Shown piece by piece: positions 49,996-58,199 of a DNA stretch of 64,000 nt (positions are counted from its first letter, which is position 1; each line of letters begins with the position of its first letter). The notes below the pieces were generated by a model. The model searched no databases, was not told the origin of the DNA, and saw only the letters and a list, made by a program, of their open reading frames with translations. The translations under genes and the position numbers were made by a program. Source of the DNA: an uncultured Eubacteriales bacterium (GTDB lineage: Bacteria; Bacillota; Clostridia; Oscillospirales; Oscillospiraceae). The stretch is taken from assembly GCA_934572535.1 (NCBI GenBank), contig CAKTLJ010000008.1, positions 17,678-81,677 of the forward strand. The letters are read 5' to 3'.

Positions 49996-50565
49996 TCACT
50001 CGGCTTCGATGATCTTGATCTGGTCCGCTTTCAGGCCGGTCTGCTCCATGACGATCTCCCCGATGCGGGCAGCGTCGGTGTCGGTCAGGCCGGTTTCCAG
50101 GGCGGAGACCACCACGCTGATGCTGTTCTCCCCCAGGAAGGCCACGCAGTCGGTGTACCCCTTTGCCGTGACCAGGTTCTCGATCTGGGCCTCGGCCATG
50201 GTGTAGTCCGCCATGGTCTGGATGGCCGCGTTGGCCTCGTCAACGGCGCTTTGGTCCGCCTTTTCGTCCTTGGCCGCCTCCTGGAGCAGAGACAGGGCGT
50301 TGTCCCGGGCCTGCTGGCGGTTCAGGCGGGCGGTGGAGAAATAGGTCCCGGACTCCGTGGTTTCGCCGGTGACGTCCTCGCCCTCCTCCACGGCGCTCTT
50401 ATCCTCCTTGGCCAGGAGGGCATCGTTTTGACTGCCCACCAGGGCGGCCTCTCCCAGGTTCTTTCCGGCGGCGGTGTCCTGAGAGTAGCTCCAGTTCAGA
50501 TAGACCGCCCCGCAGACAAAGAGCACGATGGCCGCGGCGATGGCGTTGCGTTTCCAGAGTTTCAT
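49996..50565 (-). CDS. spoIIIAH: Stage III sporulation protein AH
   Basis: SpoIIIAH (189 aa) is the mother-cell ring protein that pairs with forespore SpoIIQ in the A-Q channel. One N-terminal membrane helix (NAIAAAIVLFVCGAVYLNWS, about 7-26) precedes a low-complexity acidic linker and a coiled C-terminal YscJ/FliF-like domain (about 75-189, YFSTARLNRQQARDNALSLLQE onward). It is the last gene of the operon, 10 bp after spoIIIAG. Confidence 0.95.
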   Translation of the reverse strand: MKLWKRNAIAAAIVLFVCGAVYLNWSYSQDTAAGKNLGEAALVGSQNDALLAKEDKSAVEEGEDVTGETTESGTYFSTARLNRQQARDNALSLLQEAAKDEKADQSAVDEANAAIQTMADYTMAEAQIENLVTAKGYTDCVAFLGENSISVVVSALETGLTDTDAARIGEIVMEQTGLKADQIKIIEAE

Positions 50566-50575
50566 AGGTTCTTCC

Positions 50576-51091
50576 TCACTTTCCTTTACTGATGGAGATT
50601 TTATCGGCTCCCAGGCCGGTCAGCGCCGACGTGGCCTCGGTGAGCTTCAAGCGTACATCGGGGTCATCCCCGCCCGCGCAGATCAGCAGCGCGCCCTGGT
50701 AGCTGGGGTAGAGCTCCTGGACGGCCACCGTCTCCTGGGCGCTGCTGCCCCGGGAGAGGATCACCGTCTCCGTGTTCTCCCCCTCTCCGCTCCTTCGGTC
50801 CACATCCTGGGCCAGGACCTGGCGGGGGCCGTTCTGGATGGTCAAGACGACCGTGACCTCCCCCGCCCCGTCGATCTTGGACAGGGCTTCCTCCAGGCGG
50901 TCCTCCAGGGCGGCCAGGTCAAACTGCGTGGTCGGCGCGGTCCCCTCTCGGTCCGGCTCCTCCTTCTCCCCTCCAATGGGAAGCAGCAGCAGGAGTGCGC
51001 CCGCCAGGATCACCAGCCAGACCAGGCGGTACCTCTCCATGGGGCCTTTGATGTTCTCGGCCAGCTTGGCCAGGGCTTCTCTCCCGTTCAT
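50576..51091 (-). CDS. spoIIIAG: Stage III sporulation protein AG
   Basis: SpoIIIAG (171 aa) forms a large ring in the mother-cell membrane facing the forespore. It has one membrane helix (YRLVWLVILAGALLLLLPIG, about 21-40) and an extracytoplasmic ring-building domain with LEEALSKIDGAGEVTVVLTI and VRLKLTEATSALTGLGADKI. It overlaps spoIIIAF by 4 bp. Confidence 0.94.
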   Translation of the reverse strand: MNGREALAKLAENIKGPMERYRLVWLVILAGALLLLLPIGGEKEEPDREGTAPTTQFDLAALEDRLEEALSKIDGAGEVTVVLTIQNGPRQVLAQDVDRRSGEGENTETVILSRGSSAQETVAVQELYPSYQGALLICAGGDDPDVRLKLTEATSALTGLGADKISISKGK

Positions 51092-51576
51092 GGCGTTTCC
51101 TCACTTATGTAGCGTTGATCCTCTCGCGGGATCCCCAGGTCCTCGGCGATCCGTTGGCTGAGCCGTTCCTTCTGGCTCTGGGAAAGGGACCCGGAGACCG
51201 TCACCCGCTGGGGCGTGGGGACGCCCGCCTCTCCGGCGGCGCACAGCACCTGCGCCGTGCAGGCCAGGCCAAGTTCCGCCCCTTTGTCCACAATGTATGC
51301 GCCAAGCTCCCGCTCTATGATCTCTTTCATGGGGTCCTCGGCCGCCTCGCGGAAGCTCTCCTGCCGGATGGCCCCGGTGGGCAGGCTGTTGACCATGTCG
51401 TACAGCGCCTGGGCGTCCATCGCCGCCAAGGGCTGGAGGATGCCCAGAATGAGGATCAGACCGCCGGTGAGCTTCCCCACCCGCTTCACGGCCCCCTCGG
51501 GCATGAGCGCCTCTGCCACAGCGATGAGCAGCGCAGAGACCGTCACCGTCAAGATCCAGGTGCGAATGAGTTCCAT
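51088..51576 (-). CDS. spoIIIAF: Stage III sporulation protein AF
   Basis: SpoIIIAF (162 aa) has two N-terminal membrane helices (WILTVTVSALLIAVAEALMP, about 7-26, and LTGGLILILGILQPLAAM, about 35-52). A C-terminal domain of ring-building type follows (RVTVSGSLSQSQKERLSQRIAEDLG). It is a component of the A-Q feeding channel between mother cell and forespore. Confidence 0.93.
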   Translation of the reverse strand: MELIRTWILTVTVSALLIAVAEALMPEGAVKRVGKLTGGLILILGILQPLAAMDAQALYDMVNSLPTGAIRQESFREAAEDPMKEIIERELGAYIVDKGAELGLACTAQVLCAAGEAGVPTPQRVTVSGSLSQSQKERLSQRIAEDLGIPREDQRYISEETP

Positions 51577-51590
51577 GGACTTCCTCCTTC

Positions 51591-52694
51591 CTACCCCGCC
51601 ACCACGGACACCGCCGAGGTCATGGCCACGATGAGCAGCACCCCGCAGGAGCCGGTCATGGCCAGGATCAGGCCGAAGGCGCTGCCCAGGCTCTCAATGA
51701 GCCCGGTGACCCGGCCATCCCCGGAGACCGTGGCCGCCAGGGCCGCAGTGATCTTATACAGGATGTAGTGCAGCCCCAAGTGCAGGAAGGGAGCCAGACA
51801 GATCGCCAGCACCGCCAGCATCCCGAAGACCCCCGCCGTGTTGCGCAGGAGGGACGCACCGGCCAGAAGCGTCTCCGCCGTGTCGGAAATGACGCCGCCC
51901 ACCACGGGGACCATGTTGGAGATGGTGAACTTGGCCGCCTTGATGGTGGCTGCGTCCGCGCTGCCGGAGATGACCCCCGACAGGTTCAGATACCCGATGA
52001 AGATCAGCAGCACCACCGACAGGATGATCGTGATCATCCACTTGAGCAGCCCGCCCATCCGCTTGAGACCGTCGTTTCCCAGGGCCGCCCAGGCCACGTT
52101 CACCGCCACGAAGGTGTAGCACAGGGGGATGAGCAGCCGCCGGATCAGCCGGATGAGGAAGTCGGAAAAGAGGATGGTGATGCTGTACTTCACCGCGGCG
52201 GCCGCCGGGGCGCCGCTGGCCGCCGTGGTCATGGAGACCGCCGGAAGGAGAACGTCGCCCAAGCTCTGCATCTGGTCAATGGCCTCCTCTCCCATGGAGA
52301 GAAGGGAGTGCACATCTCCCACGGCAACGGCGGTGATGGCCAGGGCCGCCGCCAGGGTGGCGGTCTTCAAGGGGTCTCCCCCGCTCCCCGCGCCCATGGT
52401 CTCGGCCAGACCGCACAGAAGGGTAATGACCAGCAGCAGGACGCAGCTGCGGACCGAACCCTTCACCACGCCCGTGATGCCTTCCCTGCCCCTTTGGCCC
52501 AGGGCGTTCAGGATCGAGGGCACGTCCATGCCATCGGCCAGGTCGATCTCCCCCAGGTACTCCTCCCCCGCCCGTTCCAGCTCCTCCAAGCCGTAGGACC
52601 GGGCCTGTTCCTCCCAGATCTCCCCCTGCTCCAGGGCCAGGGCCCCGGGCGGCAGCAGAAGGGCCAGAAGGAGGAGCAGCGCCAGTCCTCGCAC
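51591..52694 (-). CDS. spoIIIAE: Stage III sporulation protein AE
   Basis: SpoIIIAE (367 aa) is the polytopic channel candidate of the complex. A signal-like N-terminus (VRGLALLLLLALLLPPGALA) is followed by a soluble stretch (ARSYGLEELERAGEEYL) and about six to eight membrane segments, including the conserved GGDPLKTATLAAALAITAVAVG and ISDTAETLLAGASLLRNTAG. The start is taken as GTG 52694, which overlaps the spoIIIAD TAG by one base. The Shine-Dalgarno is weak, so coupling is likely. Confidence 0.92.
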   Translation of the reverse strand: MRGLALLLLLALLLPPGALALEQGEIWEEQARSYGLEELERAGEEYLGEIDLADGMDVPSILNALGQRGREGITGVVKGSVRSCVLLLVITLLCGLAETMGAGSGGDPLKTATLAAALAITAVAVGDVHSLLSMGEEAIDQMQSLGDVLLPAVSMTTAASGAPAAAAVKYSITILFSDFLIRLIRRLLIPLCYTFVAVNVAWAALGNDGLKRMGGLLKWMITIILSVVLLIFIGYLNLSGVISGSADAATIKAAKFTISNMVPVVGGVISDTAETLLAGASLLRNTAGVFGMLAVLAICLAPFLHLGLHYILYKITAALAATVSGDGRVTGLIESLGSAFGLILAMTGSCGVLLIVAMTSAVSVVAG

Positions 52695-53077
52695 TACAAG
52701 AGCGACTGGACCAGTTGGAGGACCATTTTCAGAAGCGGCAGGGCGACCAGCACCGCCGCCGCACCCCCTGCTACCTCCAGGAAGGAGGCCACGCCCCCTT
52801 CCCCCGCGTCCCGGCAGAGGGCGGAGGCCAGCTTGGTGACCACCGCCAGACCCACCGTCTGGAGGACGGGGCGGAGGATCGCGGTCGATAGCTCGGCCAG
52901 GTCTGCCAGCTCTTGCAGCACATCCCGGATGGTTTCCAGCAGGGGCAGGGTGTTCCAGAGGAGGAGGGCGCAGGCGGCCAGGCTCAGCAGCGCCGCCAGT
53001 TCCGGGGTCTTTTGCCGCACCACCACCGCGCAGAGGGCCGCCGTCACCCCGAGGGCGGCCAAGGCCATCATATCCAT
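52694..53077 (-). CDS. spoIIIAD: Stage III sporulation protein AD
   Basis: SpoIIIAD (127 aa) is a small integral membrane protein with three to four helices (MALAALGVTAALCAVVV; LAALLSLAACALLLWNTLPL; GGAAAVLVALPLLKMVLQLV). It also has the conserved middle TAILRPVLQTVGLAVVTKLASALCRDAGE. The start follows the spoIIIAC stop by 6 bp. Confidence 0.93.
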   Translation of the reverse strand: MDMMALAALGVTAALCAVVVRQKTPELAALLSLAACALLLWNTLPLLETIRDVLQELADLAELSTAILRPVLQTVGLAVVTKLASALCRDAGEGGVASFLEVAGGAAAVLVALPLLKMVLQLVQSLL

Positions 53078-53083
53078 AGCCCA

Positions 53084-53278
53084 TCACAAGCCAAACAGGA
53101 CCTTGACCAGGTCGAAGAGCTCACTGATCTTCTGGACCACCATCATAAGTACCACGATCAGCCCCGCCAGGGTCGTCATGGTGGCCTGCTCCTCCCGCCC
53201 GGACCGGGTGAGCACCTGGTTCAACACGGACACCAAGATCCCAACGGCCGCGATCTTGAAAATCAGATCCACATCCAT
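53084..53278 (-). CDS. spoIIIAC: Stage III sporulation protein AC
   Basis: SpoIIIAC (64 aa) has two membrane helices (LIFKIAAVGILVSVLNQVL and MTTLAGLIVVLMMVVQKIS) joined by a charged loop (TRSGREEQA), the standard size for the family. The start MDVDLIFK at 53278 has GGAGGAAG upstream. It lies 92 bp after spoIIIAB, the widest gap in the operon. Confidence 0.93.
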   Translation of the reverse strand: MDVDLIFKIAAVGILVSVLNQVLTRSGREEQATMTTLAGLIVVLMMVVQKISELFDLVKVLFGL

Positions 53279-53370
53279 TTCCGCCGCTTCCTCCTTCCGG
53301 AGAACTGCTCGTCCTCCCGTCTTTGGTTCTTCCCCACTGTATGCGGGGACGAGCCGGGGTATGCCAGGTC

Positions 53371-53877
53371 CTAGAGGAGAATGCAGGCGAACAGTCCCAC
53401 CGCCGCCCCCAGGGTCACATAGACCCGGAACAGTCGGCGCGCCTCCGCCCTGGCCTCGGCCAGGTTCTCCTCCAGGCGGGTCACCAGGCCCTCCATGGCC
53501 TGCCGCTGGCTGTCGCCGTCGTAGCGGCCCAGCACCTCTCCGGCTTCCCGGAGGATCCGGATATCCTCCCCCTTCAAGGGCAGCGGACTGTCCTGCAAGG
53601 CCCGTTGCCAACTGTCCGTCCAGCTCTCCCCGCCGGAGTCGCAGAAATATCTCCGGCAGAGGGCAAAAAACACCCCAGCGGGGCCTTCTCCCTGGACCCC
53701 CGCCACCAGCTCCGGCAGCGGGCGCAGGGAAAAGGCCAGCTCCCGGGAGAGTGCGCCAAGGGCGCGGCAAAAGTCCGCCAGACAGGCGGCGCGTTTCTTC
53801 AGCTCCTCGCCCCGCAGCAGTCCCAGGGCTGTCGAGCCGGTCAGCAGCAGGAGCTTTCCCAAGCAAATGCTGGTCAT
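53371..53877 (-). CDS. spoIIIAB: Stage III sporulation protein AB
   Basis: SpoIIIAB (168 aa) resembles type II secretion GspF-like proteins. It has an N-terminal hydrophobic segment (ICLGKLLLLTGSTALGLLRG), a helical body (RAACLADFCRALGALSRELAFSLRPLPELV) and a C-terminal membrane helix (LFRVYVTLGAAVGLFACILL). It overlaps spoIIIAA by 4 bp. Confidence 0.93.
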   Translation of the reverse strand: MTSICLGKLLLLTGSTALGLLRGEELKKRAACLADFCRALGALSRELAFSLRPLPELVAGVQGEGPAGVFFALCRRYFCDSGGESWTDSWQRALQDSPLPLKGEDIRILREAGEVLGRYDGDSQRQAMEGLVTRLEENLAEARAEARRLFRVYVTLGAAVGLFACILL

Positions 53878-54770
53878 GGCGCTCCCTCCCCATCGGTCAC
53901 CCGGTACACACGCTTTCCCTGCTCCAGGGAAATGAACACAAAGCGCCGAAAGATCCCCTGGGCCAGCAGGTCCCGATAGAGAGGGCGGAGGGAGAGCTCT
54001 GCAAAGCTTCCCCCGTGCGCCGTCGCCAGGAGGGTCACGCCGCAGCCGCTCGCCTCTTCCATGGCCCGGATGTCCTCCGGGGCCGTGATCTCATCCACCG
54101 CCAGCACCTGGGGACTCATGCCCCGCAGGAGCATGGTGAGGGCCGCGGCCTTGGGGCAGTTTTCCAGCACGTCGGTCCGAGGCCCCAGATCATAGCGCAG
54201 GACGCCGGACCCCAGCTCTCCCCGCTCGTCGGCCACCCCCACCCGGAGGGGTGCGAGGCCGCCTTCCCCCAGGGAAACGCAGCGGATCAGGTCCCGCAGG
54301 AGGGTGGTCTTCCCCATGCCCGGCGGCGAGAGGATGAGGGTGTTTTCCGGCCGCCCCTGCGCCTGGAGCTTCGGGAGCAAGGGCTCCGCCACCCCAGGCA
54401 TGGCATGAGGGATGCGGATGGCCAGCGAGGTCACCCGGCGGAAGGACAGCAGCTGTCCCTCCTTCACCGCCCCCTCTCCGCAGATCCCCATGCGCACGCC
54501 GCCGAAGGCCGTGACGTATCCGTTGCGCACCTGGTCCAGGACCGTGTGGACCGACCCGCGCCCCGCAGTCTCCAGGGTGCGGCGCAGCGCCTCCTCTGTG
54601 ATGGGACTGCTCCGCCAGGCCGGGGCAGTCCACTCCTCCCCTGCCCGCACCACGGACAGAGGATAGCCCTCCCGCAAGCGAACCTCCTCCACGGAAGCCC
54701 GGACTTGCGGCGATACTTGAGACAGGGCTTCCCGCAAAAAACGGGGCAGCGCAGACTCGAAGGATGGCAT
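53874..54770 (-). CDS. spoIIIAA: Stage III sporulation protein AA (ATPase)
   Basis: SpoIIIAA (298 aa) is the secretion-type ATPase of the A-Q complex. It has Walker A SPPGMGKTTLLRDL, Walker B QVLAVDEITAPED, and the His box ATAHGGSFAEL. The start MPSFESALPRFL at 54770 has AAAGGAGGG upstream, and a SigE-type promoter lies a further ~25-50 bp upstream. It heads the complete eight-gene spoIIIAA-AH operon. Confidence 0.95.
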   Translation of the reverse strand: MPSFESALPRFLREALSQVSPQVRASVEEVRLREGYPLSVVRAGEEWTAPAWRSSPITEEALRRTLETAGRGSVHTVLDQVRNGYVTAFGGVRMGICGEGAVKEGQLLSFRRVTSLAIRIPHAMPGVAEPLLPKLQAQGRPENTLILSPPGMGKTTLLRDLIRCVSLGEGGLAPLRVGVADERGELGSGVLRYDLGPRTDVLENCPKAAALTMLLRGMSPQVLAVDEITAPEDIRAMEEASGCGVTLLATAHGGSFAELSLRPLYRDLLAQGIFRRFVFISLEQGKRVYRVTDGEGAP

Positions 54771-54793
54771 ACGCTTCCCTCCTTTCTTCCCCC

Positions 54794-54821
54794 ATTCTAT
54801 GAGGGGCTGTCCCCAAAGTAT
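54794..54821 (-). promoter_or_regulatory. spoIIIAA: SigE-type promoter of the spoIIIA operon
   Basis: On the minus strand ATACTT (54821-54816) and CATAGAAT (54801-54794) are separated by 14 bp. This fits the mother-cell SigE consensus (ATAHTT-N14-CATAYAHT, from memory) with one mismatch, and spoIIIA is a known SigE operon. Confidence 0.7.
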
Positions 54822-54831
54822 GCCAAAGCCC

Positions 54832-54860
54832 TTGCGAAAGCCCGCTCCTCTATTTATAAT
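54832..54860 (+). promoter_or_regulatory. Promoter of the MBL-fold gene
   Basis: TTGCGA (54832-54837) and TATAAT (54855-54860) are 17 bp apart, about 28 bp before GGGAGG and the start codon. Confidence 0.75.
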
Positions 54861-54893
54861 AGCAAGTGAAATTTCACCCTTGGGAGGCACACC

Positions 54894-55709
54894 ATGATCG
54901 CCACGATCCTCATTGATAACATTTCCAACGACCCCGCGCTCACCGCCGAGTGGGGGCTGTCCATCCACATCGAACACCAGGGCCGCAAGTACCTGCTGGA
55001 CACCGGGGACGGCGAGGCCTTCGCCCGAAACGCGGACGCCCTGGGGGTGGACCTCGCCCAGGTGGAGTTCGGCCTCTTGTCCCATGCGCACCACGACCAC
55101 GCCAACGGCATGGGCACCTTTTTTGCGCGCAACGCCGACGCGCCCTTCTACCTGCAAGCGGGCTGCAAGGAAAACTGCTACGGCTGCAAGGATGAGCTCC
55201 TGGAATACATCGGCATCAAACGGGGGACCTTGGAGACCTTTGCCCACCGCATCCGCTACACGGAGGGCAAAACCGAGCTGGCCCCCGGCGTGTACATCCT
55301 GGGCCACTCCACGCCGGATCTGGACTACTACGGACAGCGCTACCAGATGTTTCTAAAAATCGCCGACCAGTTCATGTACGACGACTTCCGCCATGAGCAG
55401 AGCCTCATCTTCGACACCGAGAAGGGGCTGGTCCTCTTCAACAGCTGCTGTCACGGCAGCGCGGACCTCATCATCCAGGAGGCCCTGGACGCCTTCCCCG
55501 GCAGGAAGGTCTACGCCATCGTCGGCGGCTTCCACCTCTTCCAGACCCCCGCCGACCAGGTCAGGGACTTCGCCCGCAGGCTGGAGGCCACCGGCGTGGA
55601 GCACGTGGTCACCGGCCACTGCACCGGCCAGGACGCCTTCGACATTCTGAAAGACAGGCTGGGCGACAAGGTCCAGCAGATGGAGACCGGCCTGGTCCTC
55701 ACATTCTGA
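54894..55709 (+). CDS. MBL-fold metallohydrolase (COG1237-like)
   Basis: The 271-residue protein has the metallo-beta-lactamase zinc motif SHAHHDHANGM and later metal residues in CCHGSADLI, GGFHLF and TGHCTGQD. The layout with LLDTGDGEAFARNA and GGFHL matches the group annotated as dihydropterin-type phosphate synthases or receptors-like MBL hydrolases (COG1237), whose true substrates are mostly unknown. A cysteine-rich insert (GCKENCYGCKDE, about 98-109) is notable. It is monocistronic, with its own promoter, GGGAGG and a terminator. Confidence 0.85.
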   Translation: MIATILIDNISNDPALTAEWGLSIHIEHQGRKYLLDTGDGEAFARNADALGVDLAQVEFGLLSHAHHDHANGMGTFFARNADAPFYLQAGCKENCYGCKDELLEYIGIKRGTLETFAHRIRYTEGKTELAPGVYILGHSTPDLDYYGQRYQMFLKIADQFMYDDFRHEQSLIFDTEKGLVLFNSCCHGSADLIIQEALDAFPGRKVYAIVGGFHLFQTPADQVRDFARRLEATGVEHVVTGHCTGQDAFDILKDRLGDKVQQMETGLVLTF

Positions 55710-55715
55710 GCAGCA

Positions 55716-55753
55716 CAATGCCCCATCGGAGCTTTCCGATGGGGCATTGTTTT
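55716..55753. terminator. Bidirectional intrinsic terminator
   Basis: CAATGCCCCATCGGA and TCCGATGGGGCATTG form a perfect 15-bp stem with a GCTT loop and TTTT on the plus side. It serves the converging MBL gene and por operon. Confidence 0.88.
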
Positions 55754-55767
55754 CATATACGGTTTTC

Positions 55768-56706
55768 TCAGCCCAGGCACTTGGCCAGGAGCTTATCCCA
55801 GTTCTCGTCCACGCTCTGCTGGACGGCCTCGATCATCCACTCGTTGCCGGGCTTGAACATGTGGCGGAAGCGGCCCTGCATGTGCAGGTACTCCTCCACG
55901 GGGAGCTTCTTCTTCGGCTCGTAGCTCAGGCGCCACACGCCGTTTTCCACCTCGAAGAGGGGCCAGACGCAGCTCTCCACCGCCAGCTTGCAGATCTCCG
56001 GAAGCTTCTCGGCGGGGTACTCCCAGCCTCTGGGGCAGGGCGCCATCACGTTCAGGAAGGTCGCGCCGGGGGTGTAGATGGCCTTGCGCGCCTTGGTGTA
56101 CAGGTCGCGGAAGTTGCCGATGAAGGTCGTCTGCGCCACATAGGGCACGTTATGGGCGGCGATGATGTCGGTCAGGTTCTTCTTGTTCTGGCGCTTGCCG
56201 GGGACCACCGTGCCCACGGGGGAGGTGGTGGCGTTGGCAAAGCGGGGCGTCGAGGAGGAGCGCTGGATGCCGGTGTTCATGTAGGCCTCGTTGTCGTAGC
56301 AGACGTAGGTCAGGTCGTGGCCGCGCTCCATGGCCCCGGACAGGGACTGGAAGCCGATGTCATAGGTGCCGCCGTCGCCGCCGAAGGTGATGAACTTCAC
56401 GGTATCCTGCACCTTTCCCCTGCGCTTGAGCGCGTTGTACGCGGCCTCCACGCCGGACAGGCTGGCGCCCGCGCTCTCAAAGGCGGTGTGGATGTAGCTG
56501 TCCTCGTAGGCCGTGTAGGGATACAGGAAGGAGCTGACCTCCAGGCAGCCGGTGGCGTTGCCGATGACCGCCCGGTCCTCTTCCTTCAAGGCCCGCAGAA
56601 CGCCGCGGACGGCGATGCCCGCGCCGCAGCCGGCGCAGAGACGATGACCGGGCGCGAAGCGCTCCTTCTTCTCCAGGGTCTTCTTGAAATGATAGGTTCT
56701 TTCCAT
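55768..56706 (-). CDS. porB: 2-oxoacid:ferredoxin oxidoreductase, beta subunit
   Basis: The beta subunit (312 aa) binds thiamine pyrophosphate and a proximal 4Fe-4S cluster. HRLCAGCGAGIAVRG gives the CxxC pair, FGGDGGTYDIGFQSLSGAMERG the TPP fold, and CYDNEAYMNTGIQRSSSTP the Mg/TPP loop; a later cysteine is in NVMAPCPRGW. It is last in the order gamma-delta-alpha-beta. The operon is led by an isoleucine T-box, so the substrate may be 2-oxobutyrate or a branched-chain 2-oxoacid rather than pyruvate. Confidence 0.9.
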   Translation of the reverse strand: MERTYHFKKTLEKKERFAPGHRLCAGCGAGIAVRGVLRALKEEDRAVIGNATGCLEVSSFLYPYTAYEDSYIHTAFESAGASLSGVEAAYNALKRRGKVQDTVKFITFGGDGGTYDIGFQSLSGAMERGHDLTYVCYDNEAYMNTGIQRSSSTPRFANATTSPVGTVVPGKRQNKKNLTDIIAAHNVPYVAQTTFIGNFRDLYTKARKAIYTPGATFLNVMAPCPRGWEYPAEKLPEICKLAVESCVWPLFEVENGVWRLSYEPKKKLPVEEYLHMQGRFRHMFKPGNEWMIEAVQQSVDENWDKLLAKCLG

Positions 56707-56712
56707 GGTCGT

Positions 56713-57894
56713 TTACCCCCTCTGGCCCAGGTGTGTGTAGGTGGGCCCCAGCTCGCCGCCGGCGGCAATGTCCAGCAGGCGCTGGTAGACATCTTCAAAG
56801 TGCTCGGGCGTGATGTCACGGCCACCCAGGCCGTAGACATAGCCCACCGCCCGGGGGCGGCGCTCCAAATCATACAGGGCGCTGCGCACCTCGGCGAAGA
56901 GCGGACCGCCCTGGGAGGAAAAGCTCTCCGCCTTGTCCAGGATGGCCACAGCCTTCACCTGGGACAGGGCCTGGGCGATCTCCTCGGCGGGGAAGGGACG
57001 GAAGACACGGAGCTTGATGAGGCCGACCTTCAATCCCTGCTCTCGCAGCTCGTCCACGGCGGCCTTGGCGGTCCCGGCGCTGGAGCCGATGAGGACCAGG
57101 GCTGCCTCGGCGTCCTCCATTTGGTATTCCTCAAAGAGGCCGTACTTGCGGCCGGTGAGCGCCTCAAAGGCGGCGGCCACCTCCAGGATGCGCTTCTTGG
57201 CCCCCTTCATGGCCTCAGCCTGCTGGACCTTGTGCTCCATGTAGTGGCAGCCCAGGTCATAGGGGCCGATGGCCAGGGGATTCTCCTTTTTCAGCAGATA
57301 GTTTTCGGGGGCATACTCCCCCACAAAGGCCTTGACGGACTCCGTGTCCAGCAGGGTGATGTTCTCCAGGGCGTGGCTGGTGATGAAGCCGTCCTGGCAG
57401 ATCATCACAGGCAGGCGCACCTCGGGGTGCTCGCCGATGGGCATGGCCTGGAGGAAGTTGTCATAGGCCTCCTGGTTGTTCTCGGCATAGATCTGGATCC
57501 AACCGGCGTCCCGGATGCCCATGGAGTCGGAGTGATCGTTGTTGATGTTGATGGGGCCGGTGAGGGCGCGGTTCACGCAGGCCAGGGTGATGGGCAGGCG
57601 GCTGGACGCGGCCACATACATCATCTCATACATGAGCGCCAGGCCGCAGGAGGAGGTCGCGGTGACCGCCCGCGCCCCGGCGGCCTCCGCGCCGATGCAG
57701 GCGGACATGGAGCTGTGCTCGGACTCCACGGGCACGAACTCGGTGTTCACCTCGCCGTTGGCCACATACTGCGCAAAGTACTGGGGGATCTCGGTGGAGG
57801 GGGTGATGGGAAAGGCCGCCATGACGTCGGGATCGATCTGCTTCATGGCGAAGGCGATGGCCTCGTTGCCGGAGAGACGTTCGTTGTAGTTCAT
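56713..57894 (-). CDS. porA: 2-oxoacid:ferredoxin oxidoreductase, alpha subunit
   Basis: The alpha subunit (393 aa) carries the 2-oxoacid-binding and core domains. Visible are NEAIAFAMKQIDPDVMAAFPITPSTEIPQYFA, VESEHSSMSACIGAEAAGAR, TSSCGLALMYEMMYVAASSRLP and NINNDHSDSMGIRDAGWIQ. Its size equals the four-subunit type seen in Thermotoga and archaea. The start MNYNERLSG at 57894 overlaps the delta-subunit stop by 4 bp. Confidence 0.91.
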   Translation of the reverse strand: MNYNERLSGNEAIAFAMKQIDPDVMAAFPITPSTEIPQYFAQYVANGEVNTEFVPVESEHSSMSACIGAEAAGARAVTATSSCGLALMYEMMYVAASSRLPITLACVNRALTGPININNDHSDSMGIRDAGWIQIYAENNQEAYDNFLQAMPIGEHPEVRLPVMICQDGFITSHALENITLLDTESVKAFVGEYAPENYLLKKENPLAIGPYDLGCHYMEHKVQQAEAMKGAKKRILEVAAAFEALTGRKYGLFEEYQMEDAEAALVLIGSSAGTAKAAVDELREQGLKVGLIKLRVFRPFPAEEIAQALSQVKAVAILDKAESFSSQGGPLFAEVRSALYDLERRPRAVGYVYGLGGRDITPEHFEDVYQRLLDIAAGGELGPTYTHLGQRG

Positions 57895-58199
57895 ACCTCG
57901 CCACCTTCTTTCATGGAGATCGCCGCGAAGGGACATACCTCGGCGCAGATGCCGCAGCCCTTGCAGTGATAGTAGTCGATGCCCACCAGCCGACCGTAGA
58001 GGACGGGCAGGGAGCTGTCGGGACAGTAGGGAACGCACAGGAGACAGTGGCGGCACTTGGCCACGTCCAGCACGGGGGTGTTGGTGCGCCACGCGCCGGT
58101 GTTGGTCAGCTTGGAGGTGGCGGGCTCATAGATCTCACCGCCCAGGGTCATCTCCTGCCAGGTGCTCAATTCGTTGATCTCTTTTGCGGACAGTTTCAT
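57891..58199 (-). CDS. porD: 2-oxoacid:ferredoxin oxidoreductase, delta subunit
   Basis: The 102-residue delta subunit is an 8Fe ferredoxin-like electron carrier. Two 4Fe-4S motifs are visible, CRHCLLCVPYCP and CKGCGICAEVCP. The start MKLSAKEINEL at 58199 has AGGAGGTG upstream and overlaps the gamma-subunit stop by 4 bp. Confidence 0.92.
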   Translation of the reverse strand: MKLSAKEINELSTWQEMTLGGEIYEPATSKLTNTGAWRTNTPVLDVAKCRHCLLCVPYCPDSSLPVLYGRLVGIDYYHCKGCGICAEVCPFAAISMKEGGEV

